NCBI GenBank assembly: GCA_947581635.1
Contig: CANPVE010000017.1
Coordinates: 1-42,097, forward strand
DNA from: an uncultured Clostridia bacterium
Lineage (GTDB): Bacteria; Bacillota; Clostridia; Oscillospirales; Acutalibacteraceae
DNA: 42,097 nt
Reading direction: 5' to 3'
Part shown: positions 7,495 through 15,696 of the stretch, in pieces
How the letters are laid out: each line of letters opens with the position of its first letter
How positions within the stretch are numbered: position 1 is the stretch's first letter
Notes under the pieces: model-generated
Database searches by the model: none
Told to the model about the DNA's origin: nothing
Seen by the model: only the letters and a program-made list of their open reading frames with translations
Program-made: the position numbers and the translations under genes

Positions 7495-8637
7495 TCAATC
7501 CGTATTTGGCGTAATGCACAGAAAATCCGCAATAGATGTGTCGGTTTGAAATGTATCCAGATTGTAAAGGTACAGAATATCGGTAATGCCCTGATGATTT
7601 ACAAAAGTTTCTATGCTGTCGTAGCAGTACCGCGGATCCGCCAGAACTATTTCGTCAAAGTAAGGGGTGAGAAATTGAACGAAAGAATTGGCATAAGAAT
7701 CTTTGATAATCAGCAGATGTCTCTGAGTGTCGGCTGTGGTTTTGATTTGAACGACCGGGTGATTACCGCCCAGAAAAACAGCGTATTTATCTTTGGTTTC
7801 AAGGCATTCCCTTTCGTACATTGAACCCTTTGCCCCCGAACCGTCGGAATATGTGATGTTATAATCTATGTCAGTTTTTGGAACATAAATCTCTATGGTA
7901 TCCTTGTATATATGACTTCCGCTTTTTGATGAAAGCGTCCCTTCAAAGGTATCCGTTACGGTGTGGATATCATACCGGCAGGCAGATGCATCAATCTGCA
8001 AATCATCGGCTATTTTTATAAATGCGTGGTATGCCCCGAGACTTGTCCAGTGATGGTCTGTATGGTAATACAAATCTTCACTGTTGTGCGAAAGCAATGT
8101 GTCTGTGACATCAGTAAACGTGATGTTTTTCAACTTACCTTTTATTGTGCCGAGCTGCTCGCTTTGATCGGGAACGGGTGCGTGTTTTGGGAGCTTATGC
8201 TTCATGATAAATGCCGAGTTTGGAATTATAGCCATGCATTGGTTAATATCATCTCTGTATGCAGCAAAATCATTTATGGCGTCTATATTTTTTTGTAGCG
8301 CCGCACTGTTCGGCTCCGACGGAATCAGAAATAAATAATTGTCCTCTCCAATATAGACACCGTTCATTTCCCTTTGTCCCAACAGTGAGCGTACGTAAAA
8401 GGTTATTGCAGACCACCTGTCTCTATATGCGAAATGGTCCGAGAAGTAATCCTCTGCTCCGTCGGCAAAGCTGCCGTTCGAGAGTGCATCGAACGAAATT
8501 TCGGGGGATTTTGCGAGGGTTCTGTTTTCCGTCTCAGAAAAATCCTTTGCCGGGGTCATAAAGGTTAAGATATCAAGGCACAATGTGAGACATATAAAAA
8601 GTGAGATGAGCCACAACCCCTGTTTTCTGTTTTTCAC
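7495..8637 (-). CDS. DHHW family protein (AlgX/AlgJ-like) of the surface acylation operon
   Basis: A membrane-anchored extracytoplasmic protein. One N-terminal transmembrane segment (about 8-28) is followed by the family motif that gives DHHW proteins their name, YYHTDHHWTSLGAYHAF, with Asp194-His195-His196-Trp197. Near the C-terminus is a KDSYANSF block. In the related alginate acetyltransferases AlgJ/AlgX the corresponding D-H and S form an SGNH-like catalytic triad, so this protein probably handles acyl groups supplied by the MBOAT partner. I use the GTG at 8637 as start because GGAGG lies 8 bases upstream; in-frame ATGs further upstream run into the MBOAT gene and lack such a site. Last gene of the four-gene operon. 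The glycan acceptor is unknown. Confidence 0.85.
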   Translation of the reverse strand: MKNRKQGLWLISLFICLTLCLDILTFMTPAKDFSETENRTLAKSPEISFDALSNGSFADGAEDYFSDHFAYRDRWSAITFYVRSLLGQREMNGVYIGEDNYLFLIPSEPNSAALQKNIDAINDFAAYRDDINQCMAIIPNSAFIMKHKLPKHAPVPDQSEQLGTIKGKLKNITFTDVTDTLLSHNSEDLYYHTDHHWTSLGAYHAFIKIADDLQIDASACRYDIHTVTDTFEGTLSSKSGSHIYKDTIEIYVPKTDIDYNITYSDGSGAKGSMYERECLETKDKYAVFLGGNHPVVQIKTTADTQRHLLIIKDSYANSFVQFLTPYFDEIVLADPRYCYDSIETFVNHQGITDILYLYNLDTFQTDTSIADFLCITPNTD

Positions 8638-8654
8638 GGCGATAACCTCCATTA

Positions 8655-10067
8655 TTAAAACTGGGCATATAGAAATGACGTGTATGTATCGCTGATCATG
8701 CAAGCTGTACACCCCACAAGAAGCAATGCGAAAAGTATTACAGACACAATATTCACAAAGATGTTGTTGCTCCTTGCAAGTCTGCCGCCAAGCATTGACA
8801 TAATTGGCGCTGCACCGAAAGCTGCAATCAGGAGCAAAATTCCGCCGCTACTTAAATAATAAAGTGCGCTGCTGTCAATAAGTACGCCGTTCCCTATGCC
8901 AAACATACGCCCAATGAATTTCAAAGCGCCGGAAAGGCTGTCCGAGAAAAAGATTACCCAGCCGATGACAGTAAACAGAAATGTCATCGCGATACGCAAA
9001 GCCGCCGGAATTTTTTTTAAAATACGGTCTAAGATAAATTTTTCCAAAATAAGCAAAATCCCGTTATATACGCCCCACACTAAAAAAGTCCAGTTTGCGC
9101 CGTGCCATATTCCGGTCAGCAGCCACACTATAGACAGATTGAGTATTATTCTCGGTTTGGCGCAGCGACTTCCACCAAGCGGTATGTAGACGTAGTCGCG
9201 GAACCATGAACCGAGCGATATGTGCCATCGTCTCCAAAAATCGGTCATGCTTTTGGAGATATATGGGTAGTCGAAGTTTTTAGAAAACGAAAAGCCAAAA
9301 ACCTCGCCCAGACCTATTGCCATGTCAGAATATCCGCTGAAGTCAAAGTAAAGCATGAAGGAATAGAAAAGCGCTCCCAACCACGCAGAGACAGTGGAAA
9401 GAGAATCTGTCGGCAATTTGGTTATGGCATTGTAAAATATACCGAGACTGTTTGAAAGCATAACCTTCTTTGACAATCCCACAATGAACCGGCGTATCCC
9501 TTCCTCGAGAGATTCTGCCGTCACTGTTCGTGCGTTGAGCTGCCGAACCATTTGATGATAAGGCACTATAGGTCCGGATACCACTTTGGGAAAGAATGTG
9601 ACATACAACGCAAAGTCAAGTAGGTTTTTGACGGGCTTTTCCTTTCCGCGCGACACATCGAAAAGGCAGGATATCACAGAGAATGTAAAGAATGAAATGC
9701 CCACAGGCGCGGTGGGAACTGAAACACCTCTGGAAATCCCGAATATACCACCGAAGTTTTCCCACAGAAACGCCCAGTATTTGAAAAAGACCAGCAGAAG
9801 TAAGTTTGAGGCAACTCCCGTGAATAAAACTATATTCTTTAATGCCTTTTTTCCCGATTCAAAAAAGTTTCCCAGTTCGAGCGCGGTAAAGTAATTGAAT
9901 AATATGCTGCATACAATCAAAATCAAGTCGCTTGGATTGCCCCATGCTATGAAAATGATACTCAACAACAATAAGATTATATTTTTACATTTTTGAGGAA
10001 CCGCCTTATACAAAATCAGGCTTACAGGTAGAAATAAAAAGACAAAAAACAGATGACTTAAAGACAA
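8655..10067 (-). CDS. MBOAT family O-acyltransferase (AlgI/DltB-like)
   Basis: A 470-residue polytopic membrane protein whose family moves acyl groups from cytosolic donors across the membrane to exported polymers. It shows the MBOAT hallmarks in order: the FFPKVVSGPI region (about 158-167), the YFDFSGYSDMAIGLG helix (240-254), DFWRRWHISLGSWFRDYVYIPLGG (276-299, His282) and the catalytic TGIWHGANWTF with His322. It lies 12 bases after the DUF4358 gene and its stop overlaps the leader of the DHHW gene, so the set is a single operon. D-alanylation (DltB) is unlikely because no DltA/C/D homologues are nearby; O-acetylation of a surface polysaccharide is the better reading. Confidence 0.92.
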   Translation of the reverse strand: MSLSHLFFVFLFLPVSLILYKAVPQKCKNIILLLLSIIFIAWGNPSDLILIVCSILFNYFTALELGNFFESGKKALKNIVLFTGVASNLLLLVFFKYWAFLWENFGGIFGISRGVSVPTAPVGISFFTFSVISCLFDVSRGKEKPVKNLLDFALYVTFFPKVVSGPIVPYHQMVRQLNARTVTAESLEEGIRRFIVGLSKKVMLSNSLGIFYNAITKLPTDSLSTVSAWLGALFYSFMLYFDFSGYSDMAIGLGEVFGFSFSKNFDYPYISKSMTDFWRRWHISLGSWFRDYVYIPLGGSRCAKPRIILNLSIVWLLTGIWHGANWTFLVWGVYNGILLILEKFILDRILKKIPAALRIAMTFLFTVIGWVIFFSDSLSGALKFIGRMFGIGNGVLIDSSALYYLSSGGILLLIAAFGAAPIMSMLGGRLARSNNIFVNIVSVILFALLLVGCTACMISDTYTSFLYAQF

Positions 10068-10079
10068 GACAAGTTCCTC

Positions 10080-10559
10080 CTACAATGCGCATATGAATGC
10101 CGTACGAACGGCTTGAGCGTCAGGGCTTACGACAAAAATGAAGTAATTTCCCCGAGTTTCCAAAACCGAGTGATTTTTAAGCAAATCAGTCTGTTCAGCA
10201 CCGTAATTTTCAAAGCTGGTAATTTGTTGTTCAAGCCGGCTTTGTGCGGCCGCGCTCAAAATTTCGGCTTGAGATATGTCCGACAGCTTTACGAGAAGAA
10301 TTTCGTCTACGTCCATGTTGGTTGCCGGATAGTACAGAATACAGGCTTCATAATCCGATGGATTTATCCTGTAGAGACGCTTTATCATTTGATTGTCCGC
10401 TTTCTGCATTTGCGTCATATTTGCTTGGGCGCATACCGCATCAAGCACGTCATCGGGCTTGGCTGTGCTTATTTGGTTATCCGCTCCCGATGCAATAAGG
10501 AAATACACCAGAACGGCCGCCGCCAGCCAGCGGCAGGCTTCATATAATAATGATTTCAT
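10080..10559 (-). CDS. DUF4358 domain protein, membrane-anchored partner in the acylation operon
   Basis: 159 residues with an N-terminal signal/anchor helix (about 10-24) and an extracytoplasmic domain. The pattern Q-x-M-I-K-R-L-Y-R-I-N-P-x-D-Y-E-A-C-I-L-Y-Y-P, then MDVDEILLVKLSDISQ and a helical stretch ending LLKNHSVLETRGNYFIFVVS, fits DUF4358. Function is not known; genes of this family recur beside MBOAT and DHHW genes in Clostridia, which fits the present position between the SGNH and MBOAT genes (6 and 12 bases away). A scaffolding or regulatory role in surface acylation is inference. Confidence 0.8.
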   Translation of the reverse strand: MKSLLYEACRWLAAAVLVYFLIASGADNQISTAKPDDVLDAVCAQANMTQMQKADNQMIKRLYRINPSDYEACILYYPATNMDVDEILLVKLSDISQAEILSAAAQSRLEQQITSFENYGAEQTDLLKNHSVLETRGNYFIFVVSPDAQAVRTAFICAL

Positions 10560-10565
10560 ATAAAC

Positions 10566-11384
10566 TTACCCTTCCAATGCTGCCAGCATGAGATTTTTGC
10601 CCCAGTATTTGTAGAACGGCACTCTCAGATGTATTCCGTCCGGTTGCCACAGAGTTTCGATATACTCGGCGGATATTTCGTCGTTATCGGCAAATATTAT
10701 GCCGTTTTCCGCACACGCACTTTCCACAGCGGCATTGAATTCAGGCACCCTTTTCCATGCCGGATTTTTTTTCAAGCCTTCTTGAGCGGCGGGAAGAATG
10801 GAGCTTACTATTATCTTGGCGTTCGGCAGTTCTTTTTGCAGTTCCTGCACCACCTCTACTACTTCTGCGGCATAACTCTCGCTTGTTTTCCAAAATCCTA
10901 TTCCTATGTCGTTAAGCCCGTAACATATGTAGATATACGAAGGGTCTATATTTTTTATTTCATCGGTGTGTTCTGTGACATTGCGAATAGTGTTTCCCCC
11001 TGCGGCCATTACGCGCCTGTATTCAAGAAATTTATAATAGGAAAAGCCCAAAGCGCGTGAGTCCCCAAGAATAACATAATCATTAAATACCGACCAAATG
11101 TCGATTGTATCATTTTTTATGTCAGATATCAGCTGTATTCTGTGTTCTTCCTCAAGCTGTGCGGCCATGTGCTCTTTTTGCCTTTGCAGCACAATATTAT
11201 CGACCTCCGCCGGATCCTTTCGCTCAAGAGCGGACAGAAAATCAATGCCTTTCTCGACCTCTGGGGATACAGCCTGTTCGGATTGATATGGGTTTGTTCT
11301 GAGGATGAGAATTATAGAAATAACGACCGCCAACGCGTACATCATCGACAATATACGTCTGTTAATAATATCTTTATGGTTCAA
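10566..11384 (-). CDS. membrane-anchored SGNH/GDSL hydrolase
   Basis: 272 residues with a single N-terminal transmembrane helix (about 11-28) and a coiled, charged linker (about 40-95) before the catalytic domain. The SGNH blocks are ILGDSRALGF (nucleophile Ser109), the block III Asn in YICYGLNDIG, and the C-terminal DGIHL with Asp and His. Such enzymes remove or transfer acyl groups on glycans. First gene of the operon with DUF4358, MBOAT and DHHW genes. The start is a TTG with GGAGG 8 bases upstream. Together the set could add and edit O-acetyl groups on an exported polymer. Confidence 0.88.
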   Translation of the reverse strand: MNHKDIINRRILSMMYALAVVISIILILRTNPYQSEQAVSPEVEKGIDFLSALERKDPAEVDNIVLQRQKEHMAAQLEEEHRIQLISDIKNDTIDIWSVFNDYVILGDSRALGFSYYKFLEYRRVMAAGGNTIRNVTEHTDEIKNIDPSYIYICYGLNDIGIGFWKTSESYAAEVVEVVQELQKELPNAKIIVSSILPAAQEGLKKNPAWKRVPEFNAAVESACAENGIIFADNDEISAEYIETLWQPDGIHLRVPFYKYWGKNLMLAALEG

Positions 11385-11711
11385 TAGCTACGCCTCCAAT
11401 TAATACCAAAATTCAATAAAAATACTACAAAAATTCCCGCCCAAAATCCATATACGCAAGCTTTTTATGTCTGATTTTTGTATTTTTTTAATTGAATTAT
11501 TAGTATAATGCAAAACAGTGAACCGAACAGCACAATTTTACCACAAAAGTTCGGCATAAGTTAAAATCCCGCTCTAAATAACGGTAGATTATGAAGACAT
11601 TATAACTCTTTTTTCCGCGTTTGTCATTATTTTTTTGTGCATTTTTGCCCGATGCGCTTACAGTATTTAATTTTTCACATGGGTACTTCTTTTTTGCATT
11701 TTTACATATTA
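11385..11711. other. A/T-rich intergenic region upstream of the SGNH operon
   Basis: No supported gene. It separates the acylation operon from the GT51 gene and must hold the operon promoter. On the minus strand there is a TATACT at about 11514-11509, but no convincing -35, so I do not call a promoter. Several T-runs are present. Confidence 0.5.
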
Positions 11712-11783
11712 ATCCAAAACAACCGGGCGGACAAGAAGGAACACTCACAGTTGAGCCTAACTTGTCCGCCCGGTTACTTGGAT
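11712..11783 (-). terminator. large two-tier hairpin downstream of the GT51 gene
   Basis: AACCGGGCGGACAAG (11721-11735) pairs perfectly with CTTGTCCGCCCGGTT (11761-11775). Outer ATCCAA (11712-11717) and TTGGAT (11778-11783) extend it past a small internal loop. The 25-base loop contains a further small stem (CTCA/TGAG flanked by AGG/CCT). On the minus strand it is followed by GTTTTGGATT. It most likely terminates the GT51 transcript, although it is larger than a usual terminator. Confidence 0.65.
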
Positions 11784-11816
11784 TGATATAAAATTTTCTG
11801 AAAATCGCGCGAACGG

Positions 11817-12536
11817 TCACCGTTGATCGTCCATAATCGCATTTGCCTCTTCCTGTGTAATAATTTTGTTTGACACCATGCTTTGAAGTACCTGTGACAC
11901 TCGCTTTACGGCCAAATCCATATTTACGTCAGGAGAATACACCGACGGCGCGTTTGGCAGTCCCGCAAGCATAGCCGATTCATAATTCGACAGCTCACAC
12001 GGCGGTTTGCCGAAATATCCTATTGAGGCGTCGTAAATACCGTAATAGTGGCTTCCAAAATACGCCATATTCACATATAACTCGAATATCTCATCCTTAT
12101 CATATTTGGATTCCAGCGCGAACGTTGCAAAGCATTCTGCAACTTTGCGCTCAATCTTTTTTTCCTGAGTAAAAAGCAGATTTTTGGCGACTTGCTGTGT
12201 AATGGTGCTGCCGCCTTCCGCCCACGACATTGTCTTAATATCCGTCCATATCGCACGGCCGACAGCGATTAAATCAATTCCACAGTGTTCTTTAAACCTG
12301 TGATCTTCCACAGATATAACCGCGTCTATATAAAATTCCGGTAATTCTGAAAATTGTGTGAAATCTTTACTGTTACGTATTTCTTCAACTCTGCCTTCTA
12401 TGGACATTTCTGATACCGCTTCATAGTACATAAGATATCCCTTTACCCCGAAAAAGCCGCCAACGGCAGCTATAACGCAAAACAGAACTGCGCCAATACA
12501 AAGCACGCCGTTTTTTACCGTATGTCTTTTTTTCAT
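11817..12536 (-). CDS. monofunctional peptidoglycan glycosyltransferase (GT51)
   Basis: Polymerises lipid II into glycan strands at the outer face of the membrane. The 239 residues hold one N-terminal transmembrane helix (about 11-33) and a single GT51 domain with no transpeptidase domain. Motif 1 is SVEDHRF with catalytic Glu77; motif 2 is EGGSTITQQVAKNL (107-120); further on are the R/K-V-E and ELYVNMAYFG blocks and LAGLPNAPSVYSP. This is the size of MtgA/SgtB-type enzymes. The ATG has a GGGGGAT upstream. A strong terminator separates it from the Bce-like operon, so it is probably transcribed on its own. Proximity to an antibiotic-sensing module suggests an envelope-stress theme, which is only context. 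Confidence 0.92.
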   Translation of the reverse strand: MKKRHTVKNGVLCIGAVLFCVIAAVGGFFGVKGYLMYYEAVSEMSIEGRVEEIRNSKDFTQFSELPEFYIDAVISVEDHRFKEHCGIDLIAVGRAIWTDIKTMSWAEGGSTITQQVAKNLLFTQEKKIERKVAECFATFALESKYDKDEIFELYVNMAYFGSHYYGIYDASIGYFGKPPCELSNYESAMLAGLPNAPSVYSPDVNMDLAVKRVSQVLQSMVSNKIITQEEANAIMDDQR

Positions 12537-12565
12537 CGTTCTATCCCCCTGATATAAAATCCTAA

Positions 12566-12600
12566 AGAGGACTTTGCTTTGCGGTGAGGCAAAGTCCTCT
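12566..12600 (-). terminator. intrinsic terminator of the Bce-like operon
   Basis: AGAGGACTTTGC (12566-12577) and GCAAAGTCCTCT (12589-12600) form a perfect 12-bp stem with an 11-base loop. On the minus strand it is followed by TTTAGGATTTT. It sits just past the small membrane protein gene. Confidence 0.8.
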
Positions 12601-12606
12601 CCATCG

Positions 12607-12777
12607 TTAATCTTTGTCTATACTTTCGAGAATGAAGCTTAGAGTATAACAAATCAAGAAAATAATACTGCACAATATTGCTGTTGGAACTGCAATGACT
12701 GCGGTGATTACAACACCGCTCCAAAATATAAAATCGGAAACGAATTTGCGAAACAGCGGCTTATTATTCGACGACAT
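12607..12777 (-). CDS. small membrane protein at the end of the Bce-like operon
   Basis: A 56-residue protein: a short basic, polar N-terminus, then about 35 hydrophobic residues (about 14-49), enough for one long or two short membrane helices, and an acidic tail ESIDKD. I do not recognise the family. It starts 4 bases after the stop of the permease gene, with GGAAG upstream, and is followed at once by a terminator, so it belongs to the same transcript. A longer version starting from a GTG at 12801 overlaps the permease and is less likely. It could be an accessory subunit of the transporter; that is inference from position. Confidence 0.6.
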   Translation of the reverse strand: MSSNNKPLFRKFVSDFIFWSGVVITAVIAVPTAILCSIIFLICYTLSFILESIDKD

Positions 12778-12781
12778 GGTA

Positions 12782-14824
12782 CTATCTATCTTCCCTTGCA
12801 CCGCTCACAATGTTGTAATAAGCGTTTGATGTTAAGCGATATACAATCGTATAAAACAGGGCAAACACAGCGATGCTGATTATCGTCGTGGCCGCAAACA
12901 GCGGAACATCGTTGAGATTAAACGCCAGTAACAGTTGACGGACTATTGGAAAGGCGAATACAAGGTGCATGACGGCAAGAATCAACGGCAGGAAAAACAC
13001 CGTCAAAAGCTGTGAATTTATACTCTTTCGGATCTCCCGTTTGGTCATGCCTACCTTCTGCATGATCTCAAATCGCGCCTGATCCTCATACCCCTCCGAG
13101 ATCTGCTTGTAATAGATAATCAGCACGGCGGCTATGATGAACACAAGGCTCAGGACAATTCCGAGATAAAACAGCGAACCGAACAAAGCGTAAAAATCTT
13201 GGCGTTCAAATTCCTGACTGCTGGTATAAACAGAAGAATAACCGAGTTTCTCTTTGGAAGAAGAATCCTTGAACGCAGTGGTAAGGTCGTGATACAGTGC
13301 GACCTGTTGTTTGGGCGTTGTTCCTGTATCGAAGTTACAAATCCATTTCATTTGGAGCAGCCGGTCACCGTTGAAGTTGGCAATAGTGTCAATTCCTTTT
13401 ATGCTGTTTTCCAAATCGGGTACGACAAGCATAATGCTGGACAGTATATCCATGGCCGAATCGCCGTTGCTTGTAAATGCGTCGATTTTCTTTTTGATTT
13501 TGAAGGATTCTCCGTTGTTAAAAGAAACTGTATCGCTGTTGTAATCTGTCCGATATGAGTATAGCAGCGCTTCTCCGTCGCCAAGTGTTTCGTTTGTTCC
13601 CATTACCGCGTTATAGTCCGCAAGAGGGACAAAGTAGAAAAGGTAAGATGACATGGCGTCTGTTTCGCTTATTTTTGCCGCGTCCACTTCTACTGTACTT
13701 CCCTTAACAAAGCCGTAAAGATTGGCGCTGCGGTAGAAGTATTCGTTCTTAGGCGTGACACCTCTCGTTTCCAATTCATCGAAAACGCCGCTTTTCAGCG
13801 TTTCTATGTGTTTGTCCGAAAAATCAGATATGTCCTTAAATCTAAATTCCAGATTGATGTCGCGCGGATAGCGCAGATTAATCATGCTCTCCTCACCAAA
13901 ATACAGGCAGCCTGTTGAAGCCATCGTTACCAGCACCATGGTTGCAAGAACACATATGGAGGCCAGTCCTGCTCCATTACGCTTCATACGGTACACCATG
14001 GATGAGACAGACACAAAATGGTTGGGTTTGTAATAATAGCTTTTTTTCTTCTGTAAGAGTCGGCAGAACAGAACTGAGCCGGAGATCATCACAAGATAGG
14101 TGCCGATAATTACCATAATAACCGCGACAAAGAAGATGAGAAGCGCTTTAATAGGATTTTCAATCGTTACAGCCAGATAGTACGCCACAGCCAAAAGCGC
14201 GACGCCGAGGATACCCAATGCCCAGTTGCCTTTAGGAGGTTTTTCTCCCGTATTCTCACTTTGAAGAAGAGATACGGCGCTTGAAAACCTCACTTGACGG
14301 ATTGAGTTCAGCAACAAAAGGAGAAAGATCACGCCAAATGTCTCTAAGCTCCGTTTAACTGCAAGTGGAGCTATGGACAAGTCATATGTGACATTCACAC
14401 GCATGACATTAGCCATGCCGAGCTCGGCAAATTTGGAAAAAGTGATGCCCGCAGCAAGTCCGAGAGCAACGGAAACCAACGCGATAATCAGCATCTCCCA
14501 AAAAAGAATGCGAGCGATATTTCGTTTTCCCATACCAAGAATATTGTATAGGCCAAATTCCTTTTTCCTGTGCCGTATAAGAAACGAATTGGTGTAAAAC
14601 AGAAAAATGGCGGCGAAGATCGCGATAACCCAACTTCCAAGCGCAAAGATCGATTGCAGCGTATATGCGCCAATCAACGGGTTGAGAATGTCGCTTACGG
14701 CCAAGTACATAATGATGTAGAACATCATCACCATACCGGTACAGGTGAGGATAAACGGTGTGAACATTCGTCGGTTTTTTCGGATGCCGTCGGCAGCCAG
14801 CTTGGGATAAAAACCTATTCTCAT
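12782..14824 (-). CDS. BceB/FtsX-type ABC transporter permease
   Basis: 680 residues with the BceB layout: a first membrane helix, two FtsX-type helix bundles, and a large extracellular domain. The N-terminal helix (about 20-43) follows the basic RKNRRMFTPF. A group of helices runs through about 60-310, then comes a soluble region of about 200 residues (about 320-530), then a C-terminal FtsX domain (about 535-660). In the family this permease binds undecaprenyl-linked targets of bacitracin-like peptides and signals directly to the histidine kinase. It overlaps the ATPase gene by 4 bases (ATGA), so translation is coupled. The peptide it recognises cannot be read from the sequence. Confidence 0.9.
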   Translation of the reverse strand: MRIGFYPKLAADGIRKNRRMFTPFILTCTGMVMMFYIIMYLAVSDILNPLIGAYTLQSIFALGSWVIAIFAAIFLFYTNSFLIRHRKKEFGLYNILGMGKRNIARILFWEMLIIALVSVALGLAAGITFSKFAELGMANVMRVNVTYDLSIAPLAVKRSLETFGVIFLLLLLNSIRQVRFSSAVSLLQSENTGEKPPKGNWALGILGVALLAVAYYLAVTIENPIKALLIFFVAVIMVIIGTYLVMISGSVLFCRLLQKKKSYYYKPNHFVSVSSMVYRMKRNGAGLASICVLATMVLVTMASTGCLYFGEESMINLRYPRDINLEFRFKDISDFSDKHIETLKSGVFDELETRGVTPKNEYFYRSANLYGFVKGSTVEVDAAKISETDAMSSYLFYFVPLADYNAVMGTNETLGDGEALLYSYRTDYNSDTVSFNNGESFKIKKKIDAFTSNGDSAMDILSSIMLVVPDLENSIKGIDTIANFNGDRLLQMKWICNFDTGTTPKQQVALYHDLTTAFKDSSSKEKLGYSSVYTSSQEFERQDFYALFGSLFYLGIVLSLVFIIAAVLIIYYKQISEGYEDQARFEIMQKVGMTKREIRKSINSQLLTVFFLPLILAVMHLVFAFPIVRQLLLAFNLNDVPLFAATTIISIAVFALFYTIVYRLTSNAYYNIVSGAREDR

Positions 14825-15585
14825 TTTTTCATTCCTCCCGTCGCAAGCAATGTCAGTGTATCGGAAATTTTTTGATACAACTGCTCGTTTGTAGATTCAC
14901 CGCGATAAATTTGATGAAATACCTCTCCGTCTTTGATAAACAGCACGCGATTGGCCGCACTTGCCGCTTTTACAGAATGAGTAACCATCAGGATCGTCTG
15001 GCCGAGCTTGTTGACTTCTGCAAAGAGCTTCAACAGTTCATCAGTGGCTCTGGAATCGAGAGCGCCGGTCGGCTCGTCCGCCAGAATGAGTTTAGGATTT
15101 GTTATCATCGCCCGCGCGACAGCTGCCCTCTGCTTTTGGCCTCCGGATACTTCATAAGGATATTTTTTCAGCAATTGTGAAATGCCAAGACGAGAGGCGA
15201 TTGGCATTAAGCGGTCGTTCATTTCCTTGTGAGATTTTCCGGCGAGCACTAGCGGAAGATAGATGTTGTCCTCCAGTGTAAAGGTGTCGAGAAGGTTGAA
15301 CTCCTGGAACACAAAGCCGAGATTGTCTCTGCGAAATGAGGCCGCTGCCGATTCCTTAATTTTGGCGAGATCTCTGCCGTCCAGAACAATGCTGCCGTTT
15401 GTCGGCTTGTCGAGCGCTGCAATCATATTTAGCAGGGTAGTTTTGCCCGAGCCGGATTCTCCCATAATCGCGACGTACTCACCGTGCTCCACACTGAAGT
15501 TTACGTTTTTCAGCGCCTCCACCTTGTTTCCGCCAAAGCGGGTGCTGTAAACTTTTTTCAGTCCGCTGACTTCCAAAATGCTCAT
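14821..15585 (-). CDS. BceA-type ABC transporter ATP-binding protein
   Basis: The 254-residue ATPase partner of the permease. Walker A is GESGSGKTT (42-50), the Q-loop lies in FVFQEFNLLDTFT, the signature is VSGGQKQR, and Walker B is LILADEPTGALD, followed by the switch His in MVTHS. The sequence is of the MacB/LolD/BceA type that couples to FtsX-like permeases. The ATG lies behind a GGAGGAATATATGT leader. The upstream intergenic region holds a terminator-like hairpin, a BceR-type box and a -10 element, so the two transporter genes can be induced apart from the two-component genes. Confidence 0.93.
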   Translation of the reverse strand: MSILEVSGLKKVYSTRFGGNKVEALKNVNFSVEHGEYVAIMGESGSGKTTLLNMIAALDKPTNGSIVLDGRDLAKIKESAAASFRRDNLGFVFQEFNLLDTFTLEDNIYLPLVLAGKSHKEMNDRLMPIASRLGISQLLKKYPYEVSGGQKQRAAVARAMITNPKLILADEPTGALDSRATDELLKLFAEVNKLGQTILMVTHSVKAASAANRVLFIKDGEVFHQIYRGESTNEQLYQKISDTLTLLATGGMKK

Positions 15586-15617
15586 ACATATATTCCTCCA
15601 ATCAAGTTTGTGTCAAT

Positions 15618-15623
15618 ATTATA
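15618..15623 (-). promoter_or_regulatory. -10 element of the transporter promoter
   Basis: A perfect TATAAT on the minus strand lies about 35 bases upstream of the ATPase start. The hexamer 17 bases further upstream is GGCGGC, a very poor -35, which fits a promoter that needs the response regulator bound upstream. Confidence 0.55.
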
Positions 15624-15628
15624 GCAAA

Positions 15629-15670
15629 AACGGAAAATGTGCCGCCATCGAATCAGCTTACATTTTCCGC
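15629..15670 (-). terminator. terminator-like hairpin between kinase and transporter genes
   Basis: On the minus strand CGGAAAATGT (15669-15660) pairs with ACATTTTCCG (15640-15631) and is followed by TTTTTG. It should end most transcripts coming from the response regulator and kinase genes, separating them from the transporter genes. Confidence 0.6.
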
Positions 15671-15676
15671 TTAAAT

Positions 15677-15694
15677 TCTTACACTTTTGTAAGA
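15677..15694. promoter_or_regulatory. BceR-type response regulator box
   Basis: TCTTACA and TGTAAGA flank four bases. This matches the published BceR-family consensus TNACA-N4-TGTAA exactly and extends it to 7-bp arms. It lies directly after the kinase stop codon and about 55 bases upstream of the transporter -10, the region where BceR-type regulators bind to induce their transporter. Confidence 0.75.
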
Positions 15695-15696
15695 CG

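Noticed and set aside
11500..11820. 106-codon minus-strand frame across the large hairpin
   Set aside because: It covers the terminator and T-runs, has no ribosome site and is low-complexity.
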